DNA of 64,000 bases from Erysipelatoclostridium sp. An173 (GTDB taxonomy: Bacteria; Bacillota_I; Bacilli_A; Erysipelotrichales; Coprobacillaceae). Made by a program: the position numbers and the translations under genes. This document shows positions 9,550-18,513 of this stretch, in pieces (the stretch's first letter is position 1; the number at the start of each line of letters is the position of its first letter). Below the pieces are notes generated by a model, which was not told the origin of the DNA, made no database searches, and saw nothing but the letters and a program-made list of their open reading frames with translations. The DNA is taken from assembly GCF_002160495.1 (NCBI RefSeq), contig NZ_NFKR01000014.1, positions 1-64,000 of the forward strand. Direction: 5' to 3'.

Positions 9550-10398
9550 ATGTATAAGATTATACGAAAAGAAGTATTAAATGATGTTGTAGAACTTATG
9601 GAAATTCATGCTCCTTATGTCGCAAAAAAATGCGAACCTGGTCAATTCATTATTCTTCGTGTTGGTGAAGATGGTGAAAGAATTCCATTAACGATTGCAG
9701 ATTTTGATCGTGAAAAAGAAACAATTACTATCATTTATCAAATTGTAGGCTATTCAACAAAAGAATTATCAAAATTAAATGAAGGTGATGAACTAACTGA
9801 TTTTGTTGGTCCGTTAGGTGTTCCAACTACATTCCACGAAGTTAAAAGAGTTATTGGGGTAGCTGGAGGTGTTGGAAGCGCTCCACTATATCCACAACTT
9901 CGTGAACTAGCTGCTCGTGGAGTAGAAGTAGATGTTATCATTGGTGGTCGTGAAGCTCAATATGTATTAATGGCAGATGAGTTTAAAAAATTCTGTAAAA
10001 ATGTTTATATTGCAACAGATGATGGATCACTTGGAACTAAAGGTTTTGTAACTACTGTTTTAACTGATTTATTAGAAAAAGGTGAAACATATGATGAAGT
10101 TATCGCTATTGGTCCTGTACCAATGATGAAAGCTGTTGTTGGTGTTACTAAGCCAAGAAATATTAAAACTTCAGTTTCATTAAATCCAATTATGATTGAT
10201 GGAACAGGAATGTGCGGTTGCTGTCGTGTAACAGTTGACGGTAAAGTTAAATTTGCTTGTGTGGATGGTCCTGATTTTGATGGATTACAAGTTGATTTTG
10301 ATGAATTAATGATGCGTCAAAGAATGTTTAAAGAAGAAGAACATGTAGTAAGTGAAAATGCTAATAGAATGTGTAATTTAATGGGAGGTGTCAAATAA
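9550..10398 (+). CDS. nfnA: NADH-dependent ferredoxin:NADP+ oxidoreductase subunit A (NfnA-like)
   Basis: The small subunit of the electron-bifurcating NfnAB complex, which couples reduction of NADP+ to reduced ferredoxin and NADH. The 282-residue protein has a ferredoxin-reductase FAD domain (about 1-100, with the RIPLTIADFD block), a NAD-binding domain (GVAGGVGSAPLYPQ at about 100) and the C-terminal four-cysteine [2Fe-2S] site in GMCGCCRV...FACVDGPDFDG (about 220-240). It overlaps the next gene by one base (TAATG), so the two subunits are made together. Such proteins are often annotated as sulfide dehydrogenase or dihydroorotate dehydrogenase electron-transfer subunits; the partner favours Nfn. 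Confidence 0.88.
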   Translation: MYKIIRKEVLNDVVELMEIHAPYVAKKCEPGQFIILRVGEDGERIPLTIADFDREKETITIIYQIVGYSTKELSKLNEGDELTDFVGPLGVPTTFHEVKRVIGVAGGVGSAPLYPQLRELAARGVEVDVIIGGREAQYVLMADEFKKFCKNVYIATDDGSLGTKGFVTTVLTDLLEKGETYDEVIAIGPVPMMKAVVGVTKPRNIKTSVSLNPIMIDGTGMCGCCRVTVDGKVKFACVDGPDFDGLQVDFDELMMRQRMFKEEEHVVSENANRMCNLMGGVK

Positions 10399-11792
10399 TG
10401 GCTAAACCAAATATGTCACCTACAAAGGTTCAAATGCCTGAACAAGAACCTGATGTAAGAAATAAAAACTTTAAAGAAGTTGCTTTAGGATATACTAAAG
10501 AAATGGCAATGGAAGAAGCAACTAGATGTTTAAACTGTAAACATCAGCCATGTAAAACAGGATGTCCAGTAGGAGTTCCAATTCCTGAATTTATAAAAGA
10601 AGTTGCTGCTGGAAATTTTGAAGAAGCATATAAAATCATTACAAGTGAAAATGCTTTACCAGCTATTTGTGGACGTGTTTGCCCTCAAGAAAATCAATGT
10701 GAAGGAAAATGTGTTCGTGGTATTAAAGGTGAAGCAGTTGGTATTGGTCGATTAGAACGTTTTGTTGCTGATTACCATATGGCTCACGGTAAACCTGCTA
10801 CTTTAGATATTAAACCAAATGGTAAAAAAGTAGCGATTGTAGGTTCTGGACCTGCAGGAATTACTTGTGCTGGTGAGTTAGCTAAAAAAGGATATGATGT
10901 AACTGTTTTTGAAGCACTTCATAAAACAGGTGGAGTTCTTTCTTATGGAATTCCTGAATTCCGTTTACCAAAAGATTTAGTTCAAAAAGAAGTTGACAGC
11001 GTTGCTGCTTTAGGTGTTGACTTTGAAACAAATGTTGTTGTAGGACGTTCAATTACAATTGATGAATTACAAGAACAAGGATATCAAGGTATCTTCATTG
11101 GTAGTGGTGCTGGATTACCTCGATTCCAAAATATTCCTGGTGAAAACTTAAACGGTGTTTATGCAGCAAATGAATTTTTAACACGTGTTAACTTAATGAA
11201 GGGATATGAATTCCCTAATCATCCTACACCTGTTAAAATTACTGATACAGTTTGTGTAATTGGTGCTGGTAACGTAGCAATGGATGCGGCAAGAACAGCT
11301 AAACGTTTAGGGGCTAAAAATGTTTATATTGTTTATCGTCGTGGTGTTGATGAAATTCCAGCTCGTGCTGAAGAAGTACATCATGCTAAAGAAGAAGGAA
11401 TTATCTTTAAATTATTAACTAACCCAGTTAAAATCGAAGGTGAAGATGGATGGGTTAAATCAATGGAATGTGTAGAAATGGAACTTGGTGAACCTGATGA
11501 ATCAGGACGTAGAAGACCAGTTGTTATTGAAGGTTCAAACTTTGTTATTGAAACTGGAACTGTAATTGTAGCAATTGGACAAAGTCCAAATCCATTGATT
11601 AGACAAACTACTCCTGGTCTAGATACTCAAAGATGGGGTGGAATTATTGTTGATGAAGACACTATGAAAACAAGTAAAGAAGGTGTCTTTGCCGGTGGCG
11701 ATGTTGTAACTGGTGCGGCAACAGTAATTTTAGCTATGGGTGCTGGTAAAACAGCTGCTAAAGCAATGGACGAATATTTATCAAAATTATAA
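10398..11792 (+). CDS. nfnB: NfnB-like subunit (glutamate synthase small-subunit family)
   Basis: The large subunit of NfnAB, from the GltD-like flavoprotein family. At the N-terminus (about residues 45-110) are the cysteines for two [4Fe-4S] clusters: CLNCKHQPCKTGCPVG and CGRVCPQENQCEGKC. A first dinucleotide-binding motif GSGPAG (about 150) binds FAD and a second, GAGNVAMD (about 290), binds NAD(P)H; a GGDVVTGAATV block closes the FAD domain. The length, 464 residues, is normal. With no glutamate synthase large subunit nearby and nfnA directly upstream, transhydrogenase function is more likely than glutamate synthesis. Confidence 0.88.
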   Translation: MAKPNMSPTKVQMPEQEPDVRNKNFKEVALGYTKEMAMEEATRCLNCKHQPCKTGCPVGVPIPEFIKEVAAGNFEEAYKIITSENALPAICGRVCPQENQCEGKCVRGIKGEAVGIGRLERFVADYHMAHGKPATLDIKPNGKKVAIVGSGPAGITCAGELAKKGYDVTVFEALHKTGGVLSYGIPEFRLPKDLVQKEVDSVAALGVDFETNVVVGRSITIDELQEQGYQGIFIGSGAGLPRFQNIPGENLNGVYAANEFLTRVNLMKGYEFPNHPTPVKITDTVCVIGAGNVAMDAARTAKRLGAKNVYIVYRRGVDEIPARAEEVHHAKEEGIIFKLLTNPVKIEGEDGWVKSMECVEMELGEPDESGRRRPVVIEGSNFVIETGTVIVAIGQSPNPLIRQTTPGLDTQRWGGIIVDEDTMKTSKEGVFAGGDVVTGAATVILAMGAGKTAAKAMDEYLSKL

Positions 11793-11805
11793 GATAGTTA
11801 GATTG

Positions 11806-11830
11806 ATCAACTCTATTATTTAGAGTTGAT
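11806..11830 (+). terminator. Terminator of nfnAB
   Basis: The stem ATCAACTCTA/TAGAGTTGAT (10 bp) with a 5-base loop is followed by TTTTATTTTT. Confidence 0.9.
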
Positions 11831-11878
11831 TTTTATTTTTAGTAACACTTTATGTTAAAATGGAGATGAGGTGATTGA

Positions 11879-12463
11879 ATGGAGGTATTAATAATATATT
11901 GTCATCCTAGCGATAATAGTTTTACAGCACGGGTTAAAGATGAATTTATTAAGGGACTAGTGGCAGCAGGACATCAATATACTTTAGTGGATTTATATCA
12001 AGAAAATTTTAATGAGACTTTTAGTGAACAAGAATATACAAGAGAAGCTTTTTATAATGATGAGATGTCAATTAGTGAAGATGTGAAAGCTTATCATAAG
12101 CTAATTAATGAGGCTGATATTTTAACTTTTATTTATCCGGTATTTTGGACTGAAGCGCCAGCTAAGCTAGTAGGATGGTTTCAAAGAGTTTGGACTTATG
12201 GCTTTGCCTATGGTAATCATGCAGCAATGAAACAATTAGATAAAGCATTGTTTTTGGTTACAATGGGCGGTGATCTTAATGAATTAGTGCGTCAGGAGCA
12301 ATTAGAGGCAATGAAAACAGTTATGCTTGAAGATCGTATCAATGAACGAGCTAAAGAAAAAGAAATGATTGTTTTTGATCGAATGTCTAGAGATTATCCT
12401 AATCGAGAAGCTAATTTTGAACGTTTTTTAAAAATGGCTTATCAAATAGGAAATAATTTGTAG
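11879..12463 (+). CDS. NAD(P)H dehydrogenase (quinone)-like flavodoxin-fold protein
   Basis: A 194-residue protein of the KefF/MdaB/NQO family, which reduces quinones or other electrophiles by two electrons with FMN or FAD. The N-terminal EVLIIYCHPSDNSFTARV block binds the flavin phosphate, and FIYPVFWTEAPAKLVGWFQRVWTYGFAY matches the family's WPxxW-like loop, shown here as FIYPVFW. The ribosome site is GAGGTG, 5 bases from the ATG. It is a single gene between nfnAB and a YheO-like regulator. Whether it serves detoxification or redox balance cannot be told. Confidence 0.85.
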   Translation: MEVLIIYCHPSDNSFTARVKDEFIKGLVAAGHQYTLVDLYQENFNETFSEQEYTREAFYNDEMSISEDVKAYHKLINEADILTFIYPVFWTEAPAKLVGWFQRVWTYGFAYGNHAAMKQLDKALFLVTMGGDLNELVRQEQLEAMKTVMLEDRINERAKEKEMIVFDRMSRDYPNREANFERFLKMAYQIGNNL

Positions 12464-12475
12464 TTTGTATTTAAG

Positions 12476-12555
12476 TGATAAAAAAGTTATAAATTATTGA
12501 ATTAATTATTATCATGATAAAAAAGCTATTAATTTTTTATCATTTCGTGTATAAT
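12476..12555 (+). promoter_or_regulatory. Repeated TGATAAAAAA sites overlapping the promoter of the YheO-like gene
   Basis: TGATAAAAAAG occurs directly at 12476-12486 and 12515-12525, and its inverse at 12533-12542. The last two form a perfect 11-bp inverted repeat, ATGATAAAAAA/TTTTTTATCAT (12514-12543). A TATAAT box at 12550-12555 places the -35 inside this repeat. The site looks like an operator, probably for autoregulation. Confidence 0.5.
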
Positions 12556-12580
12556 TGACATAAAGGAGTGATAATAAAAA

Positions 12581-13246
12581 ATGTATAAATTTTTGGAACC
12601 ATATGCTGCAATGGTTGAATTTCTAGGAAAAGCATTAGGGGACAATGTCGAAATTGCTTTACATGATTTAACTTCAAAAGATCAAGAAATTGTCGCAATA
12701 ATCAATAACCATAACTCAGGAAGAGAAATTGGGGCTAAGTTATCGAATTTATCATTACATTACTTAGAAGAAAAACAATATCTTGATCATGATTATGTAG
12801 TTAATTATAAAACTACCGGACCTGACGGTAAATTAATGCGAGCTGCTACTTATTTTATTAAGGAATCCGATAAAGAAATGCCAGTAGGAATGCTTTGTAT
12901 TAATGTTAATATTTCTGATTTTGAGTATTTAACAGCAACAATTAAAAAAATCTTAGGGATTAAAGATGAAAAAGATATTGAATTTAAAATGGATAATCCA
13001 GTCGAAATCTTATCTTCACCTTTAGATGAAATGATTGATATGTATATTAAAGAATGTCTAGAAAAAATGGGCTTCCCAAGTTATTTCTTGGCAGAACGAT
13101 TAAATGTTGATGAAAAGATCAAAGTAGTTAAATATCTACAAGAAAAAGGTACCTTTAAAGTTAAAGGAGCAATTGTTTTAGTTGCTGAAAAACTAGCGGT
13201 TTCCGAACCAACAGTATATCGTTATTTAAAGAAAATGGAAAAATAG
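12581..13246 (+). CDS. YheO/DauR-like transcriptional regulator (PAS_6 + HTH_22)
   Basis: A 221-residue regulator. Residues 1 to about 120 are a YheO-like PAS domain (LGDNVEIALHDLTS near the start, then GMLCINVNISDF), expected to bind a small ligand. The C-terminus (about 165-221) is a helix-turn-helix with the block FKVKGAIVLVAEKLAVSEPTVYRYLKK split over two helices. Relatives regulate amino-acid catabolism or redox genes; the ligand here is unknown. Its start follows an AAAGGAGTG site. It reads into the pyrophosphatase gene 9 bases downstream, so the two are probably cotranscribed. Confidence 0.85.
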   Translation: MYKFLEPYAAMVEFLGKALGDNVEIALHDLTSKDQEIVAIINNHNSGREIGAKLSNLSLHYLEEKQYLDHDYVVNYKTTGPDGKLMRAATYFIKESDKEMPVGMLCINVNISDFEYLTATIKKILGIKDEKDIEFKMDNPVEILSSPLDEMIDMYIKECLEKMGFPSYFLAERLNVDEKIKVVKYLQEKGTFKVKGAIVLVAEKLAVSEPTVYRYLKKMEK

Positions 13247-13255
13247 GAGGTTAAA

Positions 13256-14896
13256 ATGAAAGAAGTCGTATATGTTAGTGGACATAGAAATCCAGATACT
13301 GACAGTATTTGTTCAGCGATTGCTTATTCATATTTATTAAAAGCTATTAATCGCTATAATGCAATGCCGGTTAGATTAGGAAAAGTTAATCGGGAAACTG
13401 AATATGTTTTAAAAAGATTTGATGTTGAGATACCGGTTTTATTGAAAACAGTAAAACAAAAAGTAGAAGATTTAAACTATGATAAAGTAACTGTTTTTTC
13501 TAAAGAATTAACATTAAAAACAGCATGGGATCTAATGAAACAACAAAATGTAAAATCAGCACCAATATTAGATGACCATGGGCAATTATTAGGTTTACTT
13601 TCAACATCAAATATTGTTGAAGGATTCATGGAAAAATGGGATAGTAGTTTATTAAAAGATGCGCATACACCAATTGAAAATGTTATCGATACTCTTGAAG
13701 CTTCAATTCTTTATTTGAACCATGATTTAAAAATAATCAGTGGTGATCTTCATATCGCTGCAATGCGTGGTGAAGAAGCTAAAAAAAGAATTAAACCAGG
13801 GGATATTGTTATTGTTGGTGGTGACCGTGATGATGCTGTTAATTCATTAATTGAAGCACAAGTATCTTTAATTATTTTGACAGGTTCTCTTGAACTTGAA
13901 AAAGATATGCTTGATAAATTGAAAGATAAGGGGATTAGTGTTATTTCTACACCATTTAATACATATTTAACTTCACAACAAATTATTCAAGCTATTCCAG
14001 TTGAATATATTATGCAAAAGGGTGATTTGAAAATTTTCACTACTGATGATACTTTGGATCATGTAAAAGAAGTCATGAGTGAAACTCGTTTTAGAAGTTA
14101 TCCAGTATTAGATTTAAATAATAGATGCGTAGGAAGTATTTCACGTTTTGCTCTGTTAAAAGGATTAAGAAAAAAAGTTATTTTAGTCGACCATAACGAA
14201 CGTGGTCAATCAATTCCTGGAATTGAAGAAGCTGATATTTTAGAAATTGTCGATCACCATCGTGTTGCTGATATTCAAACAGTTGGACCATTATTATTTA
14301 GAGGGGAACCACTTGGATCAACAGCGACAATTGTTACTAAAATGTTTGAAGAATTTGATGTTGAAATTCCACAAGCAATTGCAGGAATTTTACTTGGAGC
14401 AGTTGTTTCTGATACATTGTTGTTTAAATCACCAACATGTACACCAACAGATACAAAAATAGCTCGCAAATTAGCTAAAATTGCTCAAGTTGATATTCAA
14501 GAATTTGCAATGGATATGTTTAAAGCTGGAACATCTTTAGCTGGAAAAACAGTGGAAGAAATCTTTAATCAAGATTTCAAAAAATTCTTATTTGAAAATG
14601 GAACAGTTGGTGTTGGGCAAGTAAACACTATGGATATTGAAGGTTTTGCGGAATATAAAGCAGAAATGCTTGAATATATGACAAAATTCGCTCAAGATAA
14701 TAATTTAGACTTTGTGGCATTATTATTGACAGATGTAATTAATGCTAATAGTGAAATTTTTGCAGCTGGACCAAAAGCATATTTAGTTGAACAAGCATTT
14801 AATATTAAATTAAATGATAGTCAAGCAACTTTAAAAGGTGTTATTTCTCGTAAAAAACAAGTAGTTCCTGCAATTACTGCAGTTATGAGTGATTAA
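13256..14896 (+). CDS. ppaC: Manganese-dependent inorganic pyrophosphatase with CBS and DRTGG domains
   Basis: A DHH-family pyrophosphatase of the regulated, CBS-containing type (546 residues against about 310 for the plain enzyme). The catalytic half is split: the N-terminal GHRNPDTDS (His10, Asp14, Asp16) and VDHNE / VDHHR in the middle bind manganese, and SRKKQVVP near the C-terminus binds pyrophosphate. Inserted between are one CBS motif (about 75-125), a DRTGG-like region (about 130-240, with GDIVIVGGDRDDA) and a second CBS motif (about 245-305). In this family CBS domains bind adenine nucleotides and tune activity. It ends one base before the ATG of rqcP. Confidence 0.93.
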   Translation: MKEVVYVSGHRNPDTDSICSAIAYSYLLKAINRYNAMPVRLGKVNRETEYVLKRFDVEIPVLLKTVKQKVEDLNYDKVTVFSKELTLKTAWDLMKQQNVKSAPILDDHGQLLGLLSTSNIVEGFMEKWDSSLLKDAHTPIENVIDTLEASILYLNHDLKIISGDLHIAAMRGEEAKKRIKPGDIVIVGGDRDDAVNSLIEAQVSLIILTGSLELEKDMLDKLKDKGISVISTPFNTYLTSQQIIQAIPVEYIMQKGDLKIFTTDDTLDHVKEVMSETRFRSYPVLDLNNRCVGSISRFALLKGLRKKVILVDHNERGQSIPGIEEADILEIVDHHRVADIQTVGPLLFRGEPLGSTATIVTKMFEEFDVEIPQAIAGILLGAVVSDTLLFKSPTCTPTDTKIARKLAKIAQVDIQEFAMDMFKAGTSLAGKTVEEIFNQDFKKFLFENGTVGVGQVNTMDIEGFAEYKAEMLEYMTKFAQDNNLDFVALLLTDVINANSEIFAAGPKAYLVEQAFNIKLNDSQATLKGVISRKKQVVPAITAVMSD

Positions 14897-14897
14897 A

Positions 14898-15164
14898 ATG
14901 AGATTAGATAAATTTTTAAAAGTATCCAGAATCATTAAGCGTCGGACTTTATCAAAAGAAATTAGTGAAAGTTCTCGAGTTAAAGTTAATGGGAAAGTAG
15001 CTAAACCAAGTACTCGTTTAAAAGTAGGCGATGAAATTGAAATTGAGTTTGGACGTAGTCTATTAACGGTTCGAGTAAAAGAATTAAAAGAACATGTATT
15101 AAAAGAAGATAGCACGATGCTTTATGAGATAATTAAGGAAGAAAGAATTCAACGAGATATCTAG
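14898..15164 (+). CDS. rqcP: S4-domain RNA-binding protein RqcP (YabO)
   Basis: RqcP works with RqcH in ribosome-associated quality control, adding alanine tails to stalled peptides on split 50S subunits. The 88-residue protein opens with the S4 fold (MRLDKFLKVSRIIKRRT) and includes the conserved VNGKVAKPS turn. ATG 14898 is preferred over the GTG at 14889 because the family starts at this Met. There is no clear ribosome site, so it is probably coupled to the pyrophosphatase gene. In Bacillus it directly precedes yabP-yabQ-divIC; here those lie 3 kb downstream, behind three unrelated genes. Confidence 0.92.
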   Translation: MRLDKFLKVSRIIKRRTLSKEISESSRVKVNGKVAKPSTRLKVGDEIEIEFGRSLLTVRVKELKEHVLKEDSTMLYEIIKEERIQRDI

Positions 15165-15178
15165 TTAGCTAGATATCT
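15155..15178 (+). terminator. Terminator after rqcP
   Basis: The perfect 10-bp stem AGATATCTAG/CTAGATATCT with a 4-base loop is followed by TTTTG. It includes the rqcP stop codon. Confidence 0.9.
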
Positions 15179-15264
15179 TTTGTTTATAATAATTATATAT
15201 GTAAATTGTTTGATAGATATTGCAATTTGGTATACTATATATAAAGAAGTGAAAGGAGATTTTT

Positions 15265-16632
15265 ATGTACGCAAAATTAGCTTGGGAAAAATATACTGAT
15301 GAACAAATAAAAGATGTTATGGCTTTTAATGAAGGCTATAAAAACTTTATTACTAATGGAAAAACAGAAAGATTATGTGTTAAACAAAGTATTGAGTTAG
15401 CCAAAGAAAAAGGTTTTAAAGAATTAAGTGAATATGAAACTTTAAAACCAGGTGATAAAGTATATGTTAATAATATGAATAAAAATATCGCATTGTTTGT
15501 AGTTGGAAAACAACCAATAGAAACAGGGATGCGTATTTTAGGGGCTCATATTGATTCTCCAAGAATGGATTTAAAGCAAAATCCTTTATATGAAAGTGAA
15601 GGGTTTGCTTTGTTAGATACTCATTATTATGGTGGGGTAAAAAAATATCAATGGGTAACAATTCCTTTATCTTTAATTGGGGTTGTTGTAAAAAAAGATG
15701 GTACTGTAATTGATGTAAATATTGGTGAAGATGAAAATGATCCAGTAGTAGGAATTTCTGATTTATTAATTCATTTATCTGCTGATCAAATGAAAAAAGA
15801 TGCTTCTAAAGTTATTGAAGGTGAAGATTTAGACGTTACAATTGCTAGTATTCCTTTAAAAGATAGTGAAAAAGAAGCTGTTAAAGCCAATGTTTTAAAA
15901 ATCTTAAAAGAAAAATATGATTTTGAAGAAGAAGATTTTTTAAGTGCTGAAATTGAAGTTGTTCCTAGTGGAAAAGCACGTGATTATGGAATTGACCGTA
16001 GCATGGTAGCTGGATATGGACATGATGATCGTGTCTGTGCTTATACTTCATTGATGGCATTATTACAAGTAAACAATCCTGAATATACTAGCTGCTGTAT
16101 CTTAGTTGATAAAGAAGAAATCGGTAGTGTTGGAGCTACTGGAGCCCAATCACTATTCTTTGAAAACACAGTGGCTGAATTACTTGCAAAACAAGGAACT
16201 GATAGTTTTGTAAAAACTCGTCAAGCTTTAGCTAATTCAAAAATGTTATCTAGTGACGTTAGTGCTGGTGTTGATCCATTATATTTAAGTGTTAATGATA
16301 AGAAAAATGCTGCTTATTTAGGTAAAGGTATTGTTTTTAACAAATATACTGGATCACGTGGTAAGAGTGGTTCTAATGATGCTAATGCTGAATATATGGC
16401 AGAAATTAGAAATGTTTTAGATAGTAAAAATGTATATTATCAAACTGCTGAATTAGGTAAAGTTGATCAAGGTGGTGGGGGAACCATCGCATATATTTTA
16501 GGAAACTATAATATGAATGTTATTGATGCTGGTGTTGCTGTATTAAATATGCATGCGCCAATGGAAATTGTAAGCAAAGTAGATGTTTATGAAGCTTATG
16601 TAGCTTATTTAACATTCTTAGAAAATATTTAA
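15265..16632 (+). CDS. M18-family aminopeptidase
   Basis: A 455-residue zinc aminopeptidase of family M18, which removes N-terminal residues from peptides in the cytoplasm. Metal-binding and catalytic blocks are present: GAHIDSPRMDL (about residues 93-103), GYGHDDRVCAYTSL in the middle, DKEEIGSVGATGA, and the C-terminal NMHAPMEIVSK with the last histidine ligand. The ribosome site AAAGGAG lies 6 bases before the ATG. It is a monocistronic gene between two terminators, inserted between rqcP and the yabP cluster. Confidence 0.93.
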   Translation: MYAKLAWEKYTDEQIKDVMAFNEGYKNFITNGKTERLCVKQSIELAKEKGFKELSEYETLKPGDKVYVNNMNKNIALFVVGKQPIETGMRILGAHIDSPRMDLKQNPLYESEGFALLDTHYYGGVKKYQWVTIPLSLIGVVVKKDGTVIDVNIGEDENDPVVGISDLLIHLSADQMKKDASKVIEGEDLDVTIASIPLKDSEKEAVKANVLKILKEKYDFEEEDFLSAEIEVVPSGKARDYGIDRSMVAGYGHDDRVCAYTSLMALLQVNNPEYTSCCILVDKEEIGSVGATGAQSLFFENTVAELLAKQGTDSFVKTRQALANSKMLSSDVSAGVDPLYLSVNDKKNAAYLGKGIVFNKYTGSRGKSGSNDANAEYMAEIRNVLDSKNVYYQTAELGKVDQGGGGTIAYILGNYNMNVIDAGVAVLNMHAPMEIVSKVDVYEAYVAYLTFLENI

Positions 16633-16657
16633 GATATTTGGTTTTTCCAAATATCTT
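16631..16657 (+). terminator. Terminator of the M18 gene
   Basis: The 11-bp stem AAGATATTTGG/CCAAATATCTT with a T5 loop is followed by TTTTTT and begins at the stop codon. Confidence 0.92.
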
Positions 16658-16702
16658 TTTTTATGTCATAATATAATTATTATAAAGATGGGAGGTTAGA
16701 TT

Positions 16703-17512
16703 ATGTCGGAGGCAGATGTTATAAAACAAAGTAACAAGCCCCAAAGTAAAACAAGCATAAAAAAAGATTTACAGGCATTAGGATTGAAATCTGGCGATAT
16801 AATATTAGTACATTCTTCAATGTCTAAAATTGGCTGGATTGCTGGGCGAGAAATAGCAGTTATTGAAGCATTATTGGAGGTAGTAGGCTTACAAGGGACA
16901 ATTGTCATGCCTAGTTTTACTGGTGAAAATAGTCAACCTGAGCTTTGGCAAAATCCACCAGTACCAGCTAGCTGGGTAGACCAGATTAAAAATGAAATGT
17001 TACCGTTTGATCCTTTGACAACACCAACTAGAGAAATGGGATTAATAGCTGAGGCTTTTTGGCACTATCCTGGAACGTTACGTTCTAACCATCCTCAAGT
17101 TTCTATGAGCGGACATGGTAAATTGGCTAAGTCAATTATTGAAAATCATCAATTATCACCAGGTTTTGGACGGTTTTCGCCATTACAGCGGGTATATGAT
17201 TTAAATGGTAAGGTATTATTACTAGGGGTTGATTATAATCGTTGTACTTGTATGCACTTAGCTGAAGTTTGGTTGAATAAAGAAAACCAGTGGTATTTAG
17301 ATGGGGCTTGTATTAAAGAAAATGGTCAAGATATTTGGAAAGAGTTTCTAGAAATTGCTTATGATGAAAGTGATTTTTTAGAAATTGGAAGAAAATATGA
17401 ACAGGGAAATAATGTGATCAATGGATTAGTTGGGCAGGCATCAGCAAAACTTATTGGCGTTAAATCTTTGTGTGATTTTGCTTTTGAATGGATGTTAGTA
17501 AATAGAAAATAA
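16703..17512 (+). CDS. AAC(3)-family N-acetyltransferase-like protein
   Basis: A 269-residue member of the Antibiotic_NAT family, whose best-known members acetylate the 3-amino group of aminoglycosides with acetyl-CoA. Family blocks are clear: LKSGDIILVHSSMSKIGWI (about 30-48), GTIVMPSFTGENSQP, and RSNHPQVSMSGHG with the histidine usually linked to catalysis. Many chromosomal members have other substrates (the family also includes YokD and FrbF), so resistance should not be assumed. The ribosome site is GGGAGG. Codon use does not look foreign. Confidence 0.85.
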   Translation: MSEADVIKQSNKPQSKTSIKKDLQALGLKSGDIILVHSSMSKIGWIAGREIAVIEALLEVVGLQGTIVMPSFTGENSQPELWQNPPVPASWVDQIKNEMLPFDPLTTPTREMGLIAEAFWHYPGTLRSNHPQVSMSGHGKLAKSIIENHQLSPGFGRFSPLQRVYDLNGKVLLLGVDYNRCTCMHLAEVWLNKENQWYLDGACIKENGQDIWKEFLEIAYDESDFLEIGRKYEQGNNVINGLVGQASAKLIGVKSLCDFAFEWMLVNRK

Positions 17513-17627
17513 AGATATTATTAAAGATTTTGGTGTTTTTTACTGATGATTATATTTAATTGTAAAAAAATAAATAAGTAGCTTGTATTATGATGTTTAA
17601 ATCTAGTACAATTAAACAAAGGCGGTG

Positions 17628-18161
17628 ATGAAGGTGGATAAAGTTGAAGTAGTTGATTATAATGAACAATGGCCACGAAAATATGTTTATGAGGCTAATG
17701 TAATTAGAAATATTCTTGTTAGCGAATTGATTACTATTACTCATATTGGATCTACCGCGGTTCCTGGTTTGAAAGCAAAGCCAACAATTGATATATTGGC
17801 TTTTGTAAAAGATGTAAAAAAATTAGATGATTTAAATAAAAAGTTTGAAGCAGCAGGATATCGTTGTTTGGGAGAAGATGGTATTAAAGGCAGAAGATTC
17901 TTTATGAAAAGTGATAACTCAGTACATGTGCACGCTTATGATGATAATAATCGTGATCGAATTGAGGCTTTACTAGCTTTTTATGATTATCTAAAAGATA
18001 ATCCAGAGGTTGCTAAAGAATATGAAGATTTGAAAGTTAAATTAGCTAAAAAGTATCCAAGAAATATTAAGAAGTATACGCAAGGTAAAGCGGCATTTAC
18101 AAAGGAAATAGAAACTAAAGCGGTGAATCGATATCGTCATAAGGATATTGAACAAATTTAG
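17628..18161 (+). CDS. GrpB/UPF0157-family nucleotidyltransferase-fold protein
   Basis: A 177-residue protein of the GrpB family, which has a nucleotidyltransferase fold and no settled function. The family signature HIGSTAVPGLKAKPTIDIL is at about residues 40-58, with the two acidic residues of the fold in the IDIL region. The start is uncertain among GTG 17625, ATG 17628 and GTG 17634; the ribosome site GGCGG best fits the last. Its neighbours give no functional link. Confidence 0.85.
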   Translation: MKVDKVEVVDYNEQWPRKYVYEANVIRNILVSELITITHIGSTAVPGLKAKPTIDILAFVKDVKKLDDLNKKFEAAGYRCLGEDGIKGRRFFMKSDNSVHVHAYDDNNRDRIEALLAFYDYLKDNPEVAKEYEDLKVKLAKKYPRNIKKYTQGKAAFTKEIETKAVNRYRHKDIEQI

Positions 18162-18210
18162 TGGTTCTTAATTTCTCCATTTTGCATAATTTATTAATGG
18201 AGGTAATTAT

Positions 18211-18513
18211 ATGGACAACAACAGTAATGGTATACGTTTTGAACATACTCCTTATCATAACGTGTATTTAAAAGATCGTAAAAATATTGAATTAACCGGG
18301 GTGAAAAGAATTGAAAGTTTTGATTCTTTAGAATTTTTGATAGAAACTTCGTTAGGTTTTTTAAATATCAAAGGAACCGAACTTTCTTTAACACGATTAG
18401 ATCAGGAAAAAAATGAAGTAAGCATTAAAGGAAATATTGATGCTATTTCATATGTTTCTAGTAAAAAAAGTCCCAAAAGTAAAGAAAGTGTTTTTAATAA
18501 ATTGCTTAAATAA
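18211..18513 (+). CDS. yabP: Sporulation protein YabP
   Basis: A 100-residue YabP/YqfC-family protein needed for spore formation in Bacillus, probably a forespore-surface or coat-related component. The core about 15-75 (LKDRKNIELTGVKRIESFDS, then ETSLGFLNIKGTELSLTRLD) is the typical beta-rich domain; the C-terminal Ser/Lys tail is less conserved. Its stop overlaps the yabQ ATG by one base (TAATG). The ribosome site is GGAGG, 7 bases before the ATG. Confidence 0.92.
   Translation: MDNNSNGIRFEHTPYHNVYLKDRKNIELTGVKRIESFDSLEFLIETSLGFLNIKGTELSLTRLDQEKNEVSIKGNIDAISYVSSKKSPKSKESVFNKLLK

Noticed and set aside
14247-14469. Frames on both strands inside the pyrophosphatase gene
   Set aside because: Shadows of a well-supported gene with conserved motifs throughout.
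16703-17512. Aminoglycoside resistance gene
   Set aside because: Family membership is clear, but many chromosomal members act on other amines and no mobile-element context is present; resistance is not claimed.
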